Shown here: piece by piece, positions 1 to 5,209 of the stretch
How the letters are laid out: every line of letters begins with the position of its first letter
How positions within the stretch are numbered: position 1 is the stretch's first letter
Origin: Candidatus Zixiibacteriota bacterium
GTDB taxonomy: Bacteria; Zixibacteria; MSB-5A5; GN15; JACZUZ01
Reading direction: 5' to 3'
Length of the DNA: 5,565 nt
Assembly (NCBI GenBank): GCA_022572905.1
Contig: JACZUZ010000163.1
Span: forward strand, 1-5,565
Notes under the pieces: generated by a model
Seen by the model: only the letters and a program-made list of their open reading frames with translations
The model's database searches: none
Told to the model about the DNA's origin: nothing
Made by a program: the position numbers and the translations under genes

Positions 1-204
1 GGAATTCCATCGCGCGGAGTGGATCAAGCCGCATTTGTGGCGCTGAACCGGGTTTATATGCCTGCGGCTCTCGTTGAGGCGGCCTTTATCTCCAACGCTA
101 AAGAGGAAAATCTTCTCCGCGATAAAAAATTCCGCAAGAAAGTAGCCCAATCAATTTACAACGCTCTGAAAACATACAAACGTCGCTATGAATCTCAAAA
201 CTAA
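1..204 (+). CDS. N-acetylmuramoyl-L-alanine amidase, C-terminal end (5' cut by window edge)
   Basis: The reading frame is open from the first base and ends at TAA 202-204, leaving 67 residues of a longer protein. They match the end of the Amidase_3 (AmiC/CwlD-type) zinc amidase fold: a RGVDQAAF-like segment, then MPAALVEAAFISN. In this family the Glu of the VE-x-x-F-I-S-N motif (codon 76-78) is the catalytic glutamate. A charged helix, roughly LLRDKKFRKKVAQSIYNAL, closes the domain. The family cleaves the amide bond between N-acetylmuramic acid and the stem peptide and acts in the envelope during cell separation and wall turnover. The zinc ligands and any signal peptide lie upstream of the window. 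The end overlaps the proposed murI start by 17 bases, so the two wall genes are probably co-transcribed. The ATG at 58 is internal and not a start. The family call is fairly secure; the substrate detail is known from the family only. Confidence 0.85.
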   Translation, partial: GIPSRGVDQAAFVALNRVYMPAALVEAAFISNAKEENLLRDKKFRKKVAQSIYNALKTYKRRYESQN

Positions 205-1090
205 AATGGACATTGACAACAATTCGAATTCGCGCCCAATAGGTATTTTTGATAGCGGCGTTGGTGGGTTGACAGCTTTGCGCCCTTTGATCAGCTGTTT
301 GCCGGATGAATCCACTGTCTATTTCGGCGATCTCGCGAACGCTCCCTATGGTAATCGAGAAGGCGAGGAAATCAAGAGACTTTCTTTGCATGCCCTACAG
401 TTTTTTCGAGAACAACAAGTCAAAATGCTTGTAGTTGCCTGCAATTCCGCCACCGCCCACGCGATTGATGAGATCAGGCGAGACGCGCCATTCCCAGTCG
501 TGGATGTCATTCTCTCGTCCGCGCGGACAGCTGTGGCGCGCACGAAGCGGAAAAAGATTGGTGTGATAGCCACTACCGCGACTGTGAAGAGCGGCGCTTA
601 TCCCCGAATTATTAACCGAATGAATCCTGAGCTGATTGTGTGTCAATCCGGTTGCCCGCGCCTCGCCACACTGATTGAAGAAGGCAAGGTCGATAGCGGC
701 GTACTGCGGCGAGATTTGATCGAGTGTCACGATCCGATCCCATTTGATGAAATTGATACGTTGATATTGGGATGCACCCACTATCCGTTGATTAAAGACT
801 TGATCCATGAAGTTTGCGGCGATCACTTGAATCTGATCGACTCAGGAGCTGAATCTGCGCGCGAAGTTGAAATACAGCTAAATAGCGAGGGACTCCGAAA
901 TTATTCTTCCAATTCTTCACGAGAGGAGATTAGAGGGTCACAGGAGAGTCACGAGTTCTATGTTAGCGCGCATCCTGACAGATTAATGAAACATCTTAAG
1001 CGTTTCCTCGGTGATTCTCTGGACCACAGCGTCATCAATCCAAAGGTAGTTCAAAACAAGTATGTTGGCTCCCCCGCGCTGGAGAGCTAA
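188..1090 (+). CDS. murI: Glutamate racemase
   Basis: Cofactor-independent racemase that converts L-glutamate to D-glutamate for the peptidoglycan stem peptide, in the cytoplasm. The family motifs appear in order: PIGIFDSGVGGLT (residues 17-29, catalytic-region Asp22), YFGDLANAPYGNR (45-57), VVACNSATA with the first catalytic Cys85, GVIATTATVKSG (125-136), and LGCTHYPL with the second catalytic Cys196 and His198, then LIDSGAESA. Length is 300 aa, slightly longer than the usual 260-290; the excess is a polar insert after ESAREVEIQL and a tail of about 25 residues after the final KRFLG motif. The start is uncertain. ATG 188 overlaps the amidase stop, while the in-frame ATG 206 begins just after it and still keeps every motif. 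Neither has a recognisable ribosome binding site. Position after an amidase gene suggests a wall-synthesis transcription unit. No key residue is missing. Confidence 0.95.
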   Translation: MNLKTKMDIDNNSNSRPIGIFDSGVGGLTALRPLISCLPDESTVYFGDLANAPYGNREGEEIKRLSLHALQFFREQQVKMLVVACNSATAHAIDEIRRDAPFPVVDVILSSARTAVARTKRKKIGVIATTATVKSGAYPRIINRMNPELIVCQSGCPRLATLIEEGKVDSGVLRRDLIECHDPIPFDEIDTLILGCTHYPLIKDLIHEVCGDHLNLIDSGAESAREVEIQLNSEGLRNYSSNSSREEIRGSQESHEFYVSAHPDRLMKHLKRFLGDSLDHSVINPKVVQNKYVGSPALES

Positions 1091-1109
1091 ACATATTTTC
1101 TTTCATACA

Positions 1110-1709
1110 ATGAAACTGGTACTGGCAACCAATAACGAGGACAAGATCACGGAAATCCGGGCCTGCCTCGCGGATCTTGAATTGGAAATTATGACCCGCG
1201 CGGATTTTGAAAACTTCCCCGATCCACCCGAAACCGCGAATACACTTGAGGGAAACGCCGAACTAAAAGCGCGAGCAATTTCAGACTCGACTTCCCTTCC
1301 CGCTCTGGCGGATGACACCGGGCTTGAGGTGGCCGCGCTGAACGGAGCGCCCGGTGTTTTTTCAGCGCGTTATTCGGGAGAAGATGCAACATACGAATCC
1401 AATTGCGCAAAGTTATTGCGCGAAATGGAAGGTCTCCCGGAAGACAAACGCGGCGCTAGATTCCGGACTGTGATTGCTATTGTCTGGGATAGAGATTTGA
1501 AGTTGGTCGATGGTGTCGTTGATGGTAGAATCACAGAGTCACCAAGAGGCGCATCGGGTTTCGGATATGACCCGGTCTTCCTATATCCACCCGCAGGGAA
1601 AACCTTTGCGGAAATGACGTTGGAAGAGAAAAACGAAATCAGCCACAGAGGCAAGGCCCTAGCGCAAGCCAGAGGAGTTCTGGAGAAGCTCTTGAAATCT
1701 TCGTTCTGA
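1110..1709 (+). CDS. rdgB: XTP/dITP pyrophosphatase (HAM1/RdgB family non-canonical purine NTPase)
   Basis: House-cleaning enzyme that hydrolyses dITP, ITP and XTP to the monophosphate and pyrophosphate, keeping deaminated purines out of DNA and RNA. The 199 aa length is normal for the family. Motifs seen: LATNNEDKITEI (residues 5-16, the phosphate-binding TNN-x-x-K), ETANTLEGNAELKARA (41-56), LADDTGLEVAALNGAPGVFSARYSG (66-90, with the metal/catalytic Asp68-Asp69 pair), GASGFGYDPVF, and EISHRGKAL with SHR at 178-180. The frame could open earlier at ATG 1062, adding 16 residues and overlapping murI. I chose ATG 1110 because family members begin directly with an MK-hydrophobic-AT-x-N strand. 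The gene starts 19 bases after the murI stop and probably shares its transcript. No Shine-Dalgarno sequence precedes the start; the leader is T-rich. In many bacteria rdgB neighbours murI or rph, which agrees with this order. Confidence 0.95.
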   Translation: MKLVLATNNEDKITEIRACLADLELEIMTRADFENFPDPPETANTLEGNAELKARAISDSTSLPALADDTGLEVAALNGAPGVFSARYSGEDATYESNCAKLLREMEGLPEDKRGARFRTVIAIVWDRDLKLVDGVVDGRITESPRGASGFGYDPVFLYPPAGKTFAEMTLEEKNEISHRGKALAQARGVLEKLLKSSF

Positions 1710-1727
1710 CTATATCAAAATGTCTAT

Positions 1728-1756
1728 TTGACTCTCAGGCGGGATGGATGTAATCT
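1728..1756 (+). promoter_or_regulatory. Possible sigma70-like promoter ahead of tRNA-Pro
   Basis: TTGACT (1728-1733, five of six match to the -35 consensus) is followed after 17 bases by TAATCT (1751-1756), which matches the -10 consensus at only three positions. Transcription would begin near 1763 and give a leader of roughly 130 bases before the tRNA. The good -35 and exact spacing support it; the weak -10 and long leader argue against it. No better candidate was seen closer to the tRNA. Confidence 0.3.
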
Positions 1757-1768
1757 ATTTCCCCCGAC

Positions 1769-1793
1769 CGACCGAAATTAAAGGTATCGGTTG
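1769..1793 (+). other. Small stem-loop in the tRNA leader
   Basis: CGACCGA (1769-1775) pairs with TCGGTTG (1787-1793), a 7-bp stem including one G-T wobble, around an 11-base A-rich loop. No T-run follows, so it is not a usual terminator. It could be a leader structure or chance. Confidence 0.25.
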
Positions 1794-1850
1794 ATTGGCC
1801 ATCTGCAGACATTGTAGTTGGCGGAGATTGAGTCGGTAGCCCTCATATTT

Positions 1851-1870
1851 GGCGGACCTCCCGGTCTGCC
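1851..1870 (+). other. Compact GC-rich hairpin 23 bases upstream of tRNA-Pro
   Basis: GGCGGACC (1851-1858) and GGTCTGCC (1863-1870) form an 8-bp stem with one G-T wobble and a TCCC tetraloop. No T-run follows on either strand, so intrinsic termination is unlikely. It may be a processing or stability element in the tRNA precursor, or a short REP-like palindrome. The pairing is seen directly; the role is not known. Confidence 0.4.
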
Positions 1871-1893
1871 TGACGTTGGTTGGACGGTTTATT

Positions 1894-1967
1894 CGGGGTG
1901 TGGCGCAGCCTGGTAGCGCACCTGCTTTGGGAGCAGGGGGCCGGAGGTTCGAATCCTCTCACCCCGA
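1894..1967 (+). tRNA. tRNA-Pro, anticodon UGG
   Basis: A 74-base complete cloverleaf. The acceptor stem is CGGGGTG (1894-1900) with CACCCCG (1960-1966), including the C1-G72 pair typical of bacterial tRNA-Pro, and A73 is the discriminator. The D stem is GCGC/GCGC with GG in the D loop. The anticodon stem is CCTGC (1921-1925) with GCAGG (1933-1937) around loop TTTGGGA, placing anticodon TGG at 1928-1930. The T arm is GGAGG, loop TTCGAAT, CCTCT. This tRNA can read all four proline CCN codons by U34 wobble. The 3' CCA is not encoded, so the organism needs a CCA-adding enzyme. No integrase or repeated tRNA 3' end is nearby. Confidence 0.97.
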
Positions 1968-1974
1968 TTTTTTT
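1968..1974 (+). terminator. Run of seven Ts directly after tRNA-Pro
   Basis: Seven consecutive Ts begin immediately after the discriminator base. There is no separate hairpin; the tRNA's own T arm or acceptor stem would have to act as the pausing structure. This is a possible end of the tRNA transcript but not a textbook intrinsic terminator. The 119 bases from 1975 to 2093 hold only an AT-rich leader for the next gene, and I see no convincing promoter in it. Confidence 0.3.
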
Positions 1975-2093
1975 CATGTTTGCTTAAGTTCAAAAGCCAT
2001 TGCCATCAGATGTATCGCGTATTAGATTTCTATTCAGGCTGTCATATTTCTCTGAAGACAAACTATATTGCCTAATGTCAGATTAAGAAACCA

Positions 2094-3329
2094 ATGAAGA
2101 AAAAACAAATGCGAACGCGCGCTTGGACGAAATACAAACGGTCAATCTTAACTGTTGTCTTTCTATTGGCGCTCGCCTCATCGAATGTGTTCGCACAAGA
2201 CGCTGGTATTGAATGGCAAAAGCTTAGCCTGCACGCCAATGAACTTCACGATGCAGGCAAGTATGACAGCGCCGTCGTTGTCGCGCTGAAGGCGCTCAAA
2301 ATAGTGGAGAAAAATGTTGGCCCGGACCATCCCGATGTGGCTACGAGCCTGATCAACCTGGCGGGGCTCTACTACACTCAAGGCCGGTACGTTCAGGCTG
2401 AGTGGCTATACAAACGCGCGTTGGCAATCTCAGAAAATGCTCTAGGCCCGGACCACCGCAATGTGGGCGCAAGCCTGAACAACCTGGCATTGCTTTATTA
2501 CACGCAGGGCCACTACGCCCAAGCCGAACCGCTTTACAAACGCACTCTGGCGATCAGTGAAAAGGCCCTCGGTCCAGACGATCCCGATGTGGCTACATGC
2601 CTCAACAACCTGGCAGAGCTATATAGAACGCAGGGCAAATATTCGCAGGCCGAGCAGCTTTACAAACGAGCATTGGCAATCGATGAGAAAGCTCTTGGTC
2701 CCGATCACCCATATGTTGCTACGAGCTTGAACAACCTCGCGGAGTTTTACAGCGACCAGGGCAAGTACGCAGAAGCCAAGAAGCTTTGCAGACGCTCTCT
2801 GGCGATCAAAGAAAAGTCCCTCGGCCCAGACCATCCTGACATAGCATTAAGTTTAAACAACCTAGCGTGGCTTTACGACACTCAGGGCCATTACGCGCAG
2901 GCCGAACCGCTTTACAAACGCGCGTTGGTGATCAAAGAAAAGGCTCTCGGTACTGACCATCCGTCAGTGGCCACGAGTTTGAACAACTTGGGCGTGCTCT
3001 ACTCCAACCAACGGCAGTACATGCGGGCCGAGCCGCTTTACAAACGTGCGCTGGCGATTTACAATAACGCTTTCGGCCCGGACCATCCGTCTGTAGCCGC
3101 GAGTCTGAACAACCTTGCCTCACTCTACTACACGCAGGGCCAATACAAGCAGGCCGAGCCGCTTTACAAACGCGCGCTGGCGATCAAAGAAAAGGCCTTC
3201 GGGCCGAATCATCCAGATGTGGCTATGAGCCTGAACAATCTGGCGGCGTTATATCGAGCGACACTGCGTGATAAAGAAGCTGAAGAGCTGGAAAAACGGG
3301 TAGCTAAGATTCGCTCTATGGAGCGCTAA
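2094..3329 (+). CDS. Secreted tetratricopeptide-repeat protein (kinesin-light-chain/TPR_12 type)
   Basis: A 411 aa protein with a Sec signal peptide: lysine/arginine-rich n-region (residues 1-16), hydrophobic core ILTVVFLLALASS (18-30), and likely signal peptidase I cleavage after V-F-A34, before Gln35. From residue 60 to 395 it is an uninterrupted solenoid of eight 42-residue units with consensus AEPLYKRALAI-x-EKALGPDHPDVATSLNNLA-x-LY-x-x-QG-x-Y-x-Q, followed by a 16-residue capping helix ending KIRSMER. This matches the TPR_10/TPR_12 pattern seen in kinesin light chains and many bacterial proteins. No CHAT, caspase, kinase or other effector domain is present, so it is probably a periplasmic or extracellular protein-binding scaffold; the partner is unknown. 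ATG 2094 was chosen, but ATG 2109 would also leave an intact signal peptide; there is only a weak AAGAAA upstream. It is flanked by tRNA-Pro and a convergent operon, so it is probably monocistronic. Confidence 0.85.
   Translation: MKKKQMRTRAWTKYKRSILTVVFLLALASSNVFAQDAGIEWQKLSLHANELHDAGKYDSAVVVALKALKIVEKNVGPDHPDVATSLINLAGLYYTQGRYVQAEWLYKRALAISENALGPDHRNVGASLNNLALLYYTQGHYAQAEPLYKRTLAISEKALGPDDPDVATCLNNLAELYRTQGKYSQAEQLYKRALAIDEKALGPDHPYVATSLNNLAEFYSDQGKYAEAKKLCRRSLAIKEKSLGPDHPDIALSLNNLAWLYDTQGHYAQAEPLYKRALVIKEKALGTDHPSVATSLNNLGVLYSNQRQYMRAEPLYKRALAIYNNAFGPDHPSVAASLNNLASLYYTQGQYKQAEPLYKRALAIKEKAFGPNHPDVAMSLNNLAALYRATLRDKEAEELEKRVAKIRSMER
2271..3278 (+). repeat. Eight tandem 126-bp coding repeats within the TPR gene
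   Basis: Eight in-frame units of exactly 126 bp (42 codons) with no spacer, covering residues 60-395. Seven of them (2397-3278) begin at the conserved A-E/A-K codons; the first is the most diverged. Short stretches such as GCCGCTTTACAAACG recur nearly unchanged between units. The nucleotide-level likeness suggests growth by unequal recombination and possible copy-number variation between strains. Confidence 0.9.
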
Positions 3330-3330
3330 C
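3306..3330 (+). repeat. 25-base imperfect direct repeat, copy 1 (3' end of the TPR gene)
   Basis: This stretch encodes KIRSMER, the TAA stop and one further base. It matches 3493-3517 at 22 of 25 positions by direct reading. The two copies bracket the palindromic element. Confidence 0.75.
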
Positions 3331-3366
3331 ATAGAATGAGCGTTTCTTAAAAGCACTCAATCTTTG

Positions 3367-3489
3367 TCGTAGGTCGGTGTTCCGAACTAGCGGTAAGCTA
3401 GTGAGAAACCCGACAATCTCTTCGTAAATAGCGCCTGTCGGGTTTCTTCGCCCCTGCAAATGCATGGGTCTACGGAACCCGACCTACGA
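3367..3489. repeat. Two-module palindromic (REP/MITE-like) intergenic element
   Basis: The outer arms TCGTAGGTCGGTGTTCCG (3367-3384) and CGGAACCCGACCTACGA (3473-3489) are inverted repeats differing by one inserted T. Inside lies a second perfect inverted pair, AGAAACCCGACA (3404-3415) and TGTCGGGTTTCT (3436-3447). All four arms share a GTCGGGTT/AACCCGAC core in alternating orientation. The element can therefore fold either as one long nested hairpin or as two side-by-side hairpins. The left one pairs 3373-3381 with 3407-3414 and contains the 6-bp stem ACTAGC-GGTAA-GCTAGT; the right one pairs 3437-3446 with 3474-3483. There is no coding capacity and no transposase nearby, so any movement would depend on an enzyme elsewhere. 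Structure is seen directly; membership of a dispersed repeat family is inference. Confidence 0.7.
3404..3447. terminator. Possible bidirectional terminator formed by the inner palindrome
   Basis: A perfect 12-bp stem (3404-3415 with 3436-3447) has a 20-base loop, A-rich on its left side and T-rich on its right (GGGTTTCTT). It lies between convergent transcription units, where a shared terminator is expected. The T-tract is short and interrupted on both strands, so efficient intrinsic termination is uncertain. Confidence 0.35.
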
Positions 3490-3492
3490 AAC

Positions 3493-3517
3493 AAGATTCG
3501 CTCTATCAAGCGCTGAC
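3493..3517 (+). pseudogene. 25-base direct repeat, copy 2: apparent 3' tail of a lost TPR paralogue
   Basis: Read in the corresponding frame this copy gives KIRSIKR and a TGA stop, against KIRSMER and TAA at the end of the intact TPR gene. The three differences change two amino acids conservatively or moderately and swap one stop codon for another. That is how two diverged genes differ, more than two copies of a fresh target-site duplication. Nothing TPR-like is recognisable to its left, where the palindromic element begins at once, nor in the bases after the stop. I read it as the last codons of a second TPR gene, mostly deleted or replaced. A chance or non-coding repeat cannot be excluded for so short a sequence. 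Confidence 0.4.
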
Positions 3518-3550
3518 CCGGAATCCTTTAAGAAATAATTCAGAGAGCCG

Positions 3551-3751
3551 CTATTCAACCGGTAGCATATTGAAATTAACGCCGCGGATTGATTCGCCAC
3601 CCCGTTTGGGAAGGATTTCGAAGTTTCGTCCGTCACGGTCAGCCCGGTAACCTGATTCGGCAAGTTGTTCGGAATCAAGATAAACGCGGTACTTGCCCGG
3701 CAATAACCCAAGATAGAAGAATTCACCATCGTTTATTAACAATCTGATTGA
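3551..3751 (-). pseudogene. C-terminal fragment of a beta-sandwich (carboxypeptidase-regulatory/SdrD-B-like) protein
   Basis: The minus-strand frame is open from just after an in-frame TGA (3752-3754) to TAG 3551-3553. The only start within its first codons is TTG 3740-3742, without a ribosome binding site; from there it would encode 63 residues. The peptide reads like the end of a larger protein: DGEFFYLGLLPGKYRVYLD resembles the G-x-F-x-F-x-x-L-x-PG-x-Y-x-V-x-V-D strand pattern of carboxypeptidase-regulatory-like and SdrD-B-like domains of surface proteins. A second strand pair around NFEILPK and RGVNFNMLPVE follows. No signal peptide or N-terminal part is present, because the SGNH gene ends only a few bases upstream. 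It is probably a 5'-deleted remnant of a surface or secreted protein gene. A real small gene starting at TTG is the less likely alternative. The family likeness is by eye only. Confidence 0.45.
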
Positions 3752-3760
3752 TCAAAAAGT

Positions 3761-5197
3761 CTACTGTAATTGAGAGATGCGGCGCTTTACGGGTTCGACA
3801 AACGCAGAGAGCTGACCGTCAGCGTACCTGATAAATTCTGTATATTCTTCTACTGCTAGCTTTCGCATTCCTTCGCGATCATAGATCCGCGCCAGATTAT
3901 AATGCGCCTGCGCAGACGATGGCTCCACAGTGAGAAAGCGCTTGAATTCATACATCGCGGAATCTGCCTGTCCGTTTTCCAGATGCGCCAAACCACGGTG
4001 ATACCCGATTAGCGGGTCAGCGGGTGAGAGTTGTCGGGCTCGATCAAAGTCGGCGAAGGCTTGCTCTAACATTCGAGCGCCAGTGTATGCGATTCCCCGG
4101 CGGAGATATGCCGTGTGGTTCTCGGGGTTCAACTCAAGCGCCAGAGCAAAATCCTCCAGCGCAGTGGCAAAATTCCCAGAACTGAGCGCTGCTACACCTC
4201 GGCCGCAGACCAACTCCGAAGCATTTTCAGTTTTTATTATCAGGCGTGTGAAACGCTGACGCATGTCAATCAGCGAGTCAATTACCGTGTAGCTGAAGAT
4301 TTTCGCTCCATTGGCGTTCAGGTGATTATGGTCACGAAAGTCATCGATCTGATTCAACGTCAGGCTGTTATTGTAATCAATATATTGAACACCGCGCTCG
4401 AACGCTATGGCGGAAAACTGTTCAACGACATCTCTATAGTTCGTGATAGCGGCTCTTCGTAATTCAGGTAGTGGCGCAGTAACCAAAAGAATATTACTCC
4501 CCTGCGCAAGAACTAAGTCGATTACCCGTTTCAGATATTCGATCTGCTTTCCTGATACCTCAACGGGTTTTCTTTCACCGAAGAAATCTTTGGTATGGAT
4601 AATCTGCGAATATACATATCCACCGCTGCGATACTCCTGATTGGGGATAGCCTGTTGAACTGCTTTAGACACCGGGCTGGTTAACTCGGTGAATATCTGC
4701 CCTACGAGCGCATTGAACGCATGCGGGCTTGGGGCGGCGAGCGTCATTTTGAATAGATCAGTGGACAGCTCGCGGTTCGGCAGTAGCTCATAGAGACCTT
4801 CGAGACCGTCAAGCTCCATCGCGCTCGGATACAGCTCAAAAATAACGAGCTTCGGATCGAATTGGTCCCAGTATTTCTCGAGGAGATAGTAGGTATTGAC
4901 TGGCGCTTGCGAGCCGGAGCCAAGATTAAACGATGTGACGCCCAAGCGTGAAAATACCGCCGGATCAAATGATTGATAGCTATGCGATGAACCAATAAAT
5001 AGAATATCGACATCTGATACGTTCTCCGCCTCACGAAATCGCTCGAGCGTGAATCCGTGGGTGTGTGGCACGATCGGATTGCCTGTTGCTAGCTGGAGAA
5101 TCGAAAATCCACCGACATAAACGCTGTTCATCAAAAAGATCGACACAAAGTACAACGCCGAGAGAACACCTACGAATGTCAACGATTTCTTTACCAT
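3761..5197 (-). CDS. Membrane-anchored SGNH-hydrolase-like protein with C-terminal TPR repeats, MBOAT partner
   Basis: A 478 aa protein. Residues 1-4 (MVKK) and a hydrophobic stretch at about 6-29 form a signal anchor, placing the rest outside the cytoplasmic membrane. Residues about 60-310 look like an SGNH/GDSL-type fold: DILFIGSSHSYQSFDP (64-79) as block I with Ser71 at the GDS serine position, NLGSGSQAP (91-99) as block II, and FRDHNHLNANGAKIF (287-301) as block V with Asp289 and His292 in the D-x-x-H spacing. Residues about 328-463 form four TPR units of about 34 residues. It lies directly downstream of an MBOAT acyltransferase gene. By analogy with AlgJ/AlgX, DltD and related SGNH partners of MBOAT proteins, it probably transfers or removes acyl groups, often acetyl, on an extracytoplasmic polysaccharide. 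The glycan is unknown. The TPR tail may recruit other assembly or export proteins. The start ATG 5195-5197 has a good AGGA site. The catalytic assignment rests on motif reading only. Confidence 0.75.
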   Translation of the reverse strand: MVKKSLTFVGVLSALYFVSIFLMNSVYVGGFSILQLATGNPIVPHTHGFTLERFREAENVSDVDILFIGSSHSYQSFDPAVFSRLGVTSFNLGSGSQAPVNTYYLLEKYWDQFDPKLVIFELYPSAMELDGLEGLYELLPNRELSTDLFKMTLAAPSPHAFNALVGQIFTELTSPVSKAVQQAIPNQEYRSGGYVYSQIIHTKDFFGERKPVEVSGKQIEYLKRVIDLVLAQGSNILLVTAPLPELRRAAITNYRDVVEQFSAIAFERGVQYIDYNNSLTLNQIDDFRDHNHLNANGAKIFSYTVIDSLIDMRQRFTRLIIKTENASELVCGRGVAALSSGNFATALEDFALALELNPENHTAYLRRGIAYTGARMLEQAFADFDRARQLSPADPLIGYHRGLAHLENGQADSAMYEFKRFLTVEPSSAQAHYNLARIYDREGMRKLAVEEYTEFIRYADGQLSAFVEPVKRRISQLQ

Positions 5198-5205
5198 TGA
5201 TCAAT

Positions 5206-5209
5206 TCCT
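5206..5209 (-). promoter_or_regulatory. Shine-Dalgarno AGGA for the SGNH gene, overlapping the MBOAT stop codon
   Basis: On the minus strand the order is TTTTAGGAATTGATCAATG: AGGA lies 8 bases before the ATG, and its first two bases are the last two of the upstream TAG stop. Ribosomes ending on the MBOAT message would uncover this site, which suggests translational coupling. It also fixes the start at 5197. Confidence 0.7.

Noticed and set aside
395..826. 143-codon minus-strand frame
   Set aside because: It is antisense to the core of murI, including both catalytic cysteine motifs, so it is a shadow frame.
1062..1109. Upstream in-frame ATG extending rdgB by 16 residues
   Set aside because: The extension overlaps murI, is not like the family N-terminus, and RdgB proteins normally begin at the MK-LVLAT strand.
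1894..1974. tRNA-Pro as an integration site for a genomic island
   Set aside because: No integrase gene is present, and I saw no second copy of the tRNA 3' end in the window.
2000..2027. TTGCCA followed by TTAGAT as a promoter for the TPR gene
   Set aside because: The -10 match is poor, and similar AT-rich words recur in the leader (for example TATATT at 2064 without a -35), so no choice is supported.
3323..3350. Weak hairpin GCGCT/AGCGT plus T-rich tract just after the TPR stop as a terminator
   Set aside because: The stem is only 5 bp with a wobble and an 11-base loop; the stronger palindrome downstream is the better candidate.
3367..3489. CRISPR array made of the repeated GTCGGGTT cores
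   Set aside because: The cores alternate in orientation and form palindromes, with no evenly spaced direct repeats or unique spacers and no cas genes.
3484..3729. 81-codon minus-strand frame overlapping the beta-sandwich fragment
   Set aside because: It runs through the palindromic element's edge and the direct repeat, has no recognisable motif, and the alternative frame 3551-3751 carries the coherent strand pattern.
4115..4462. 115-codon plus-strand frame
   Set aside because: It lies wholly antisense to the SGNH-TPR gene, whose motifs span the region; the peptide shows no family likeness.
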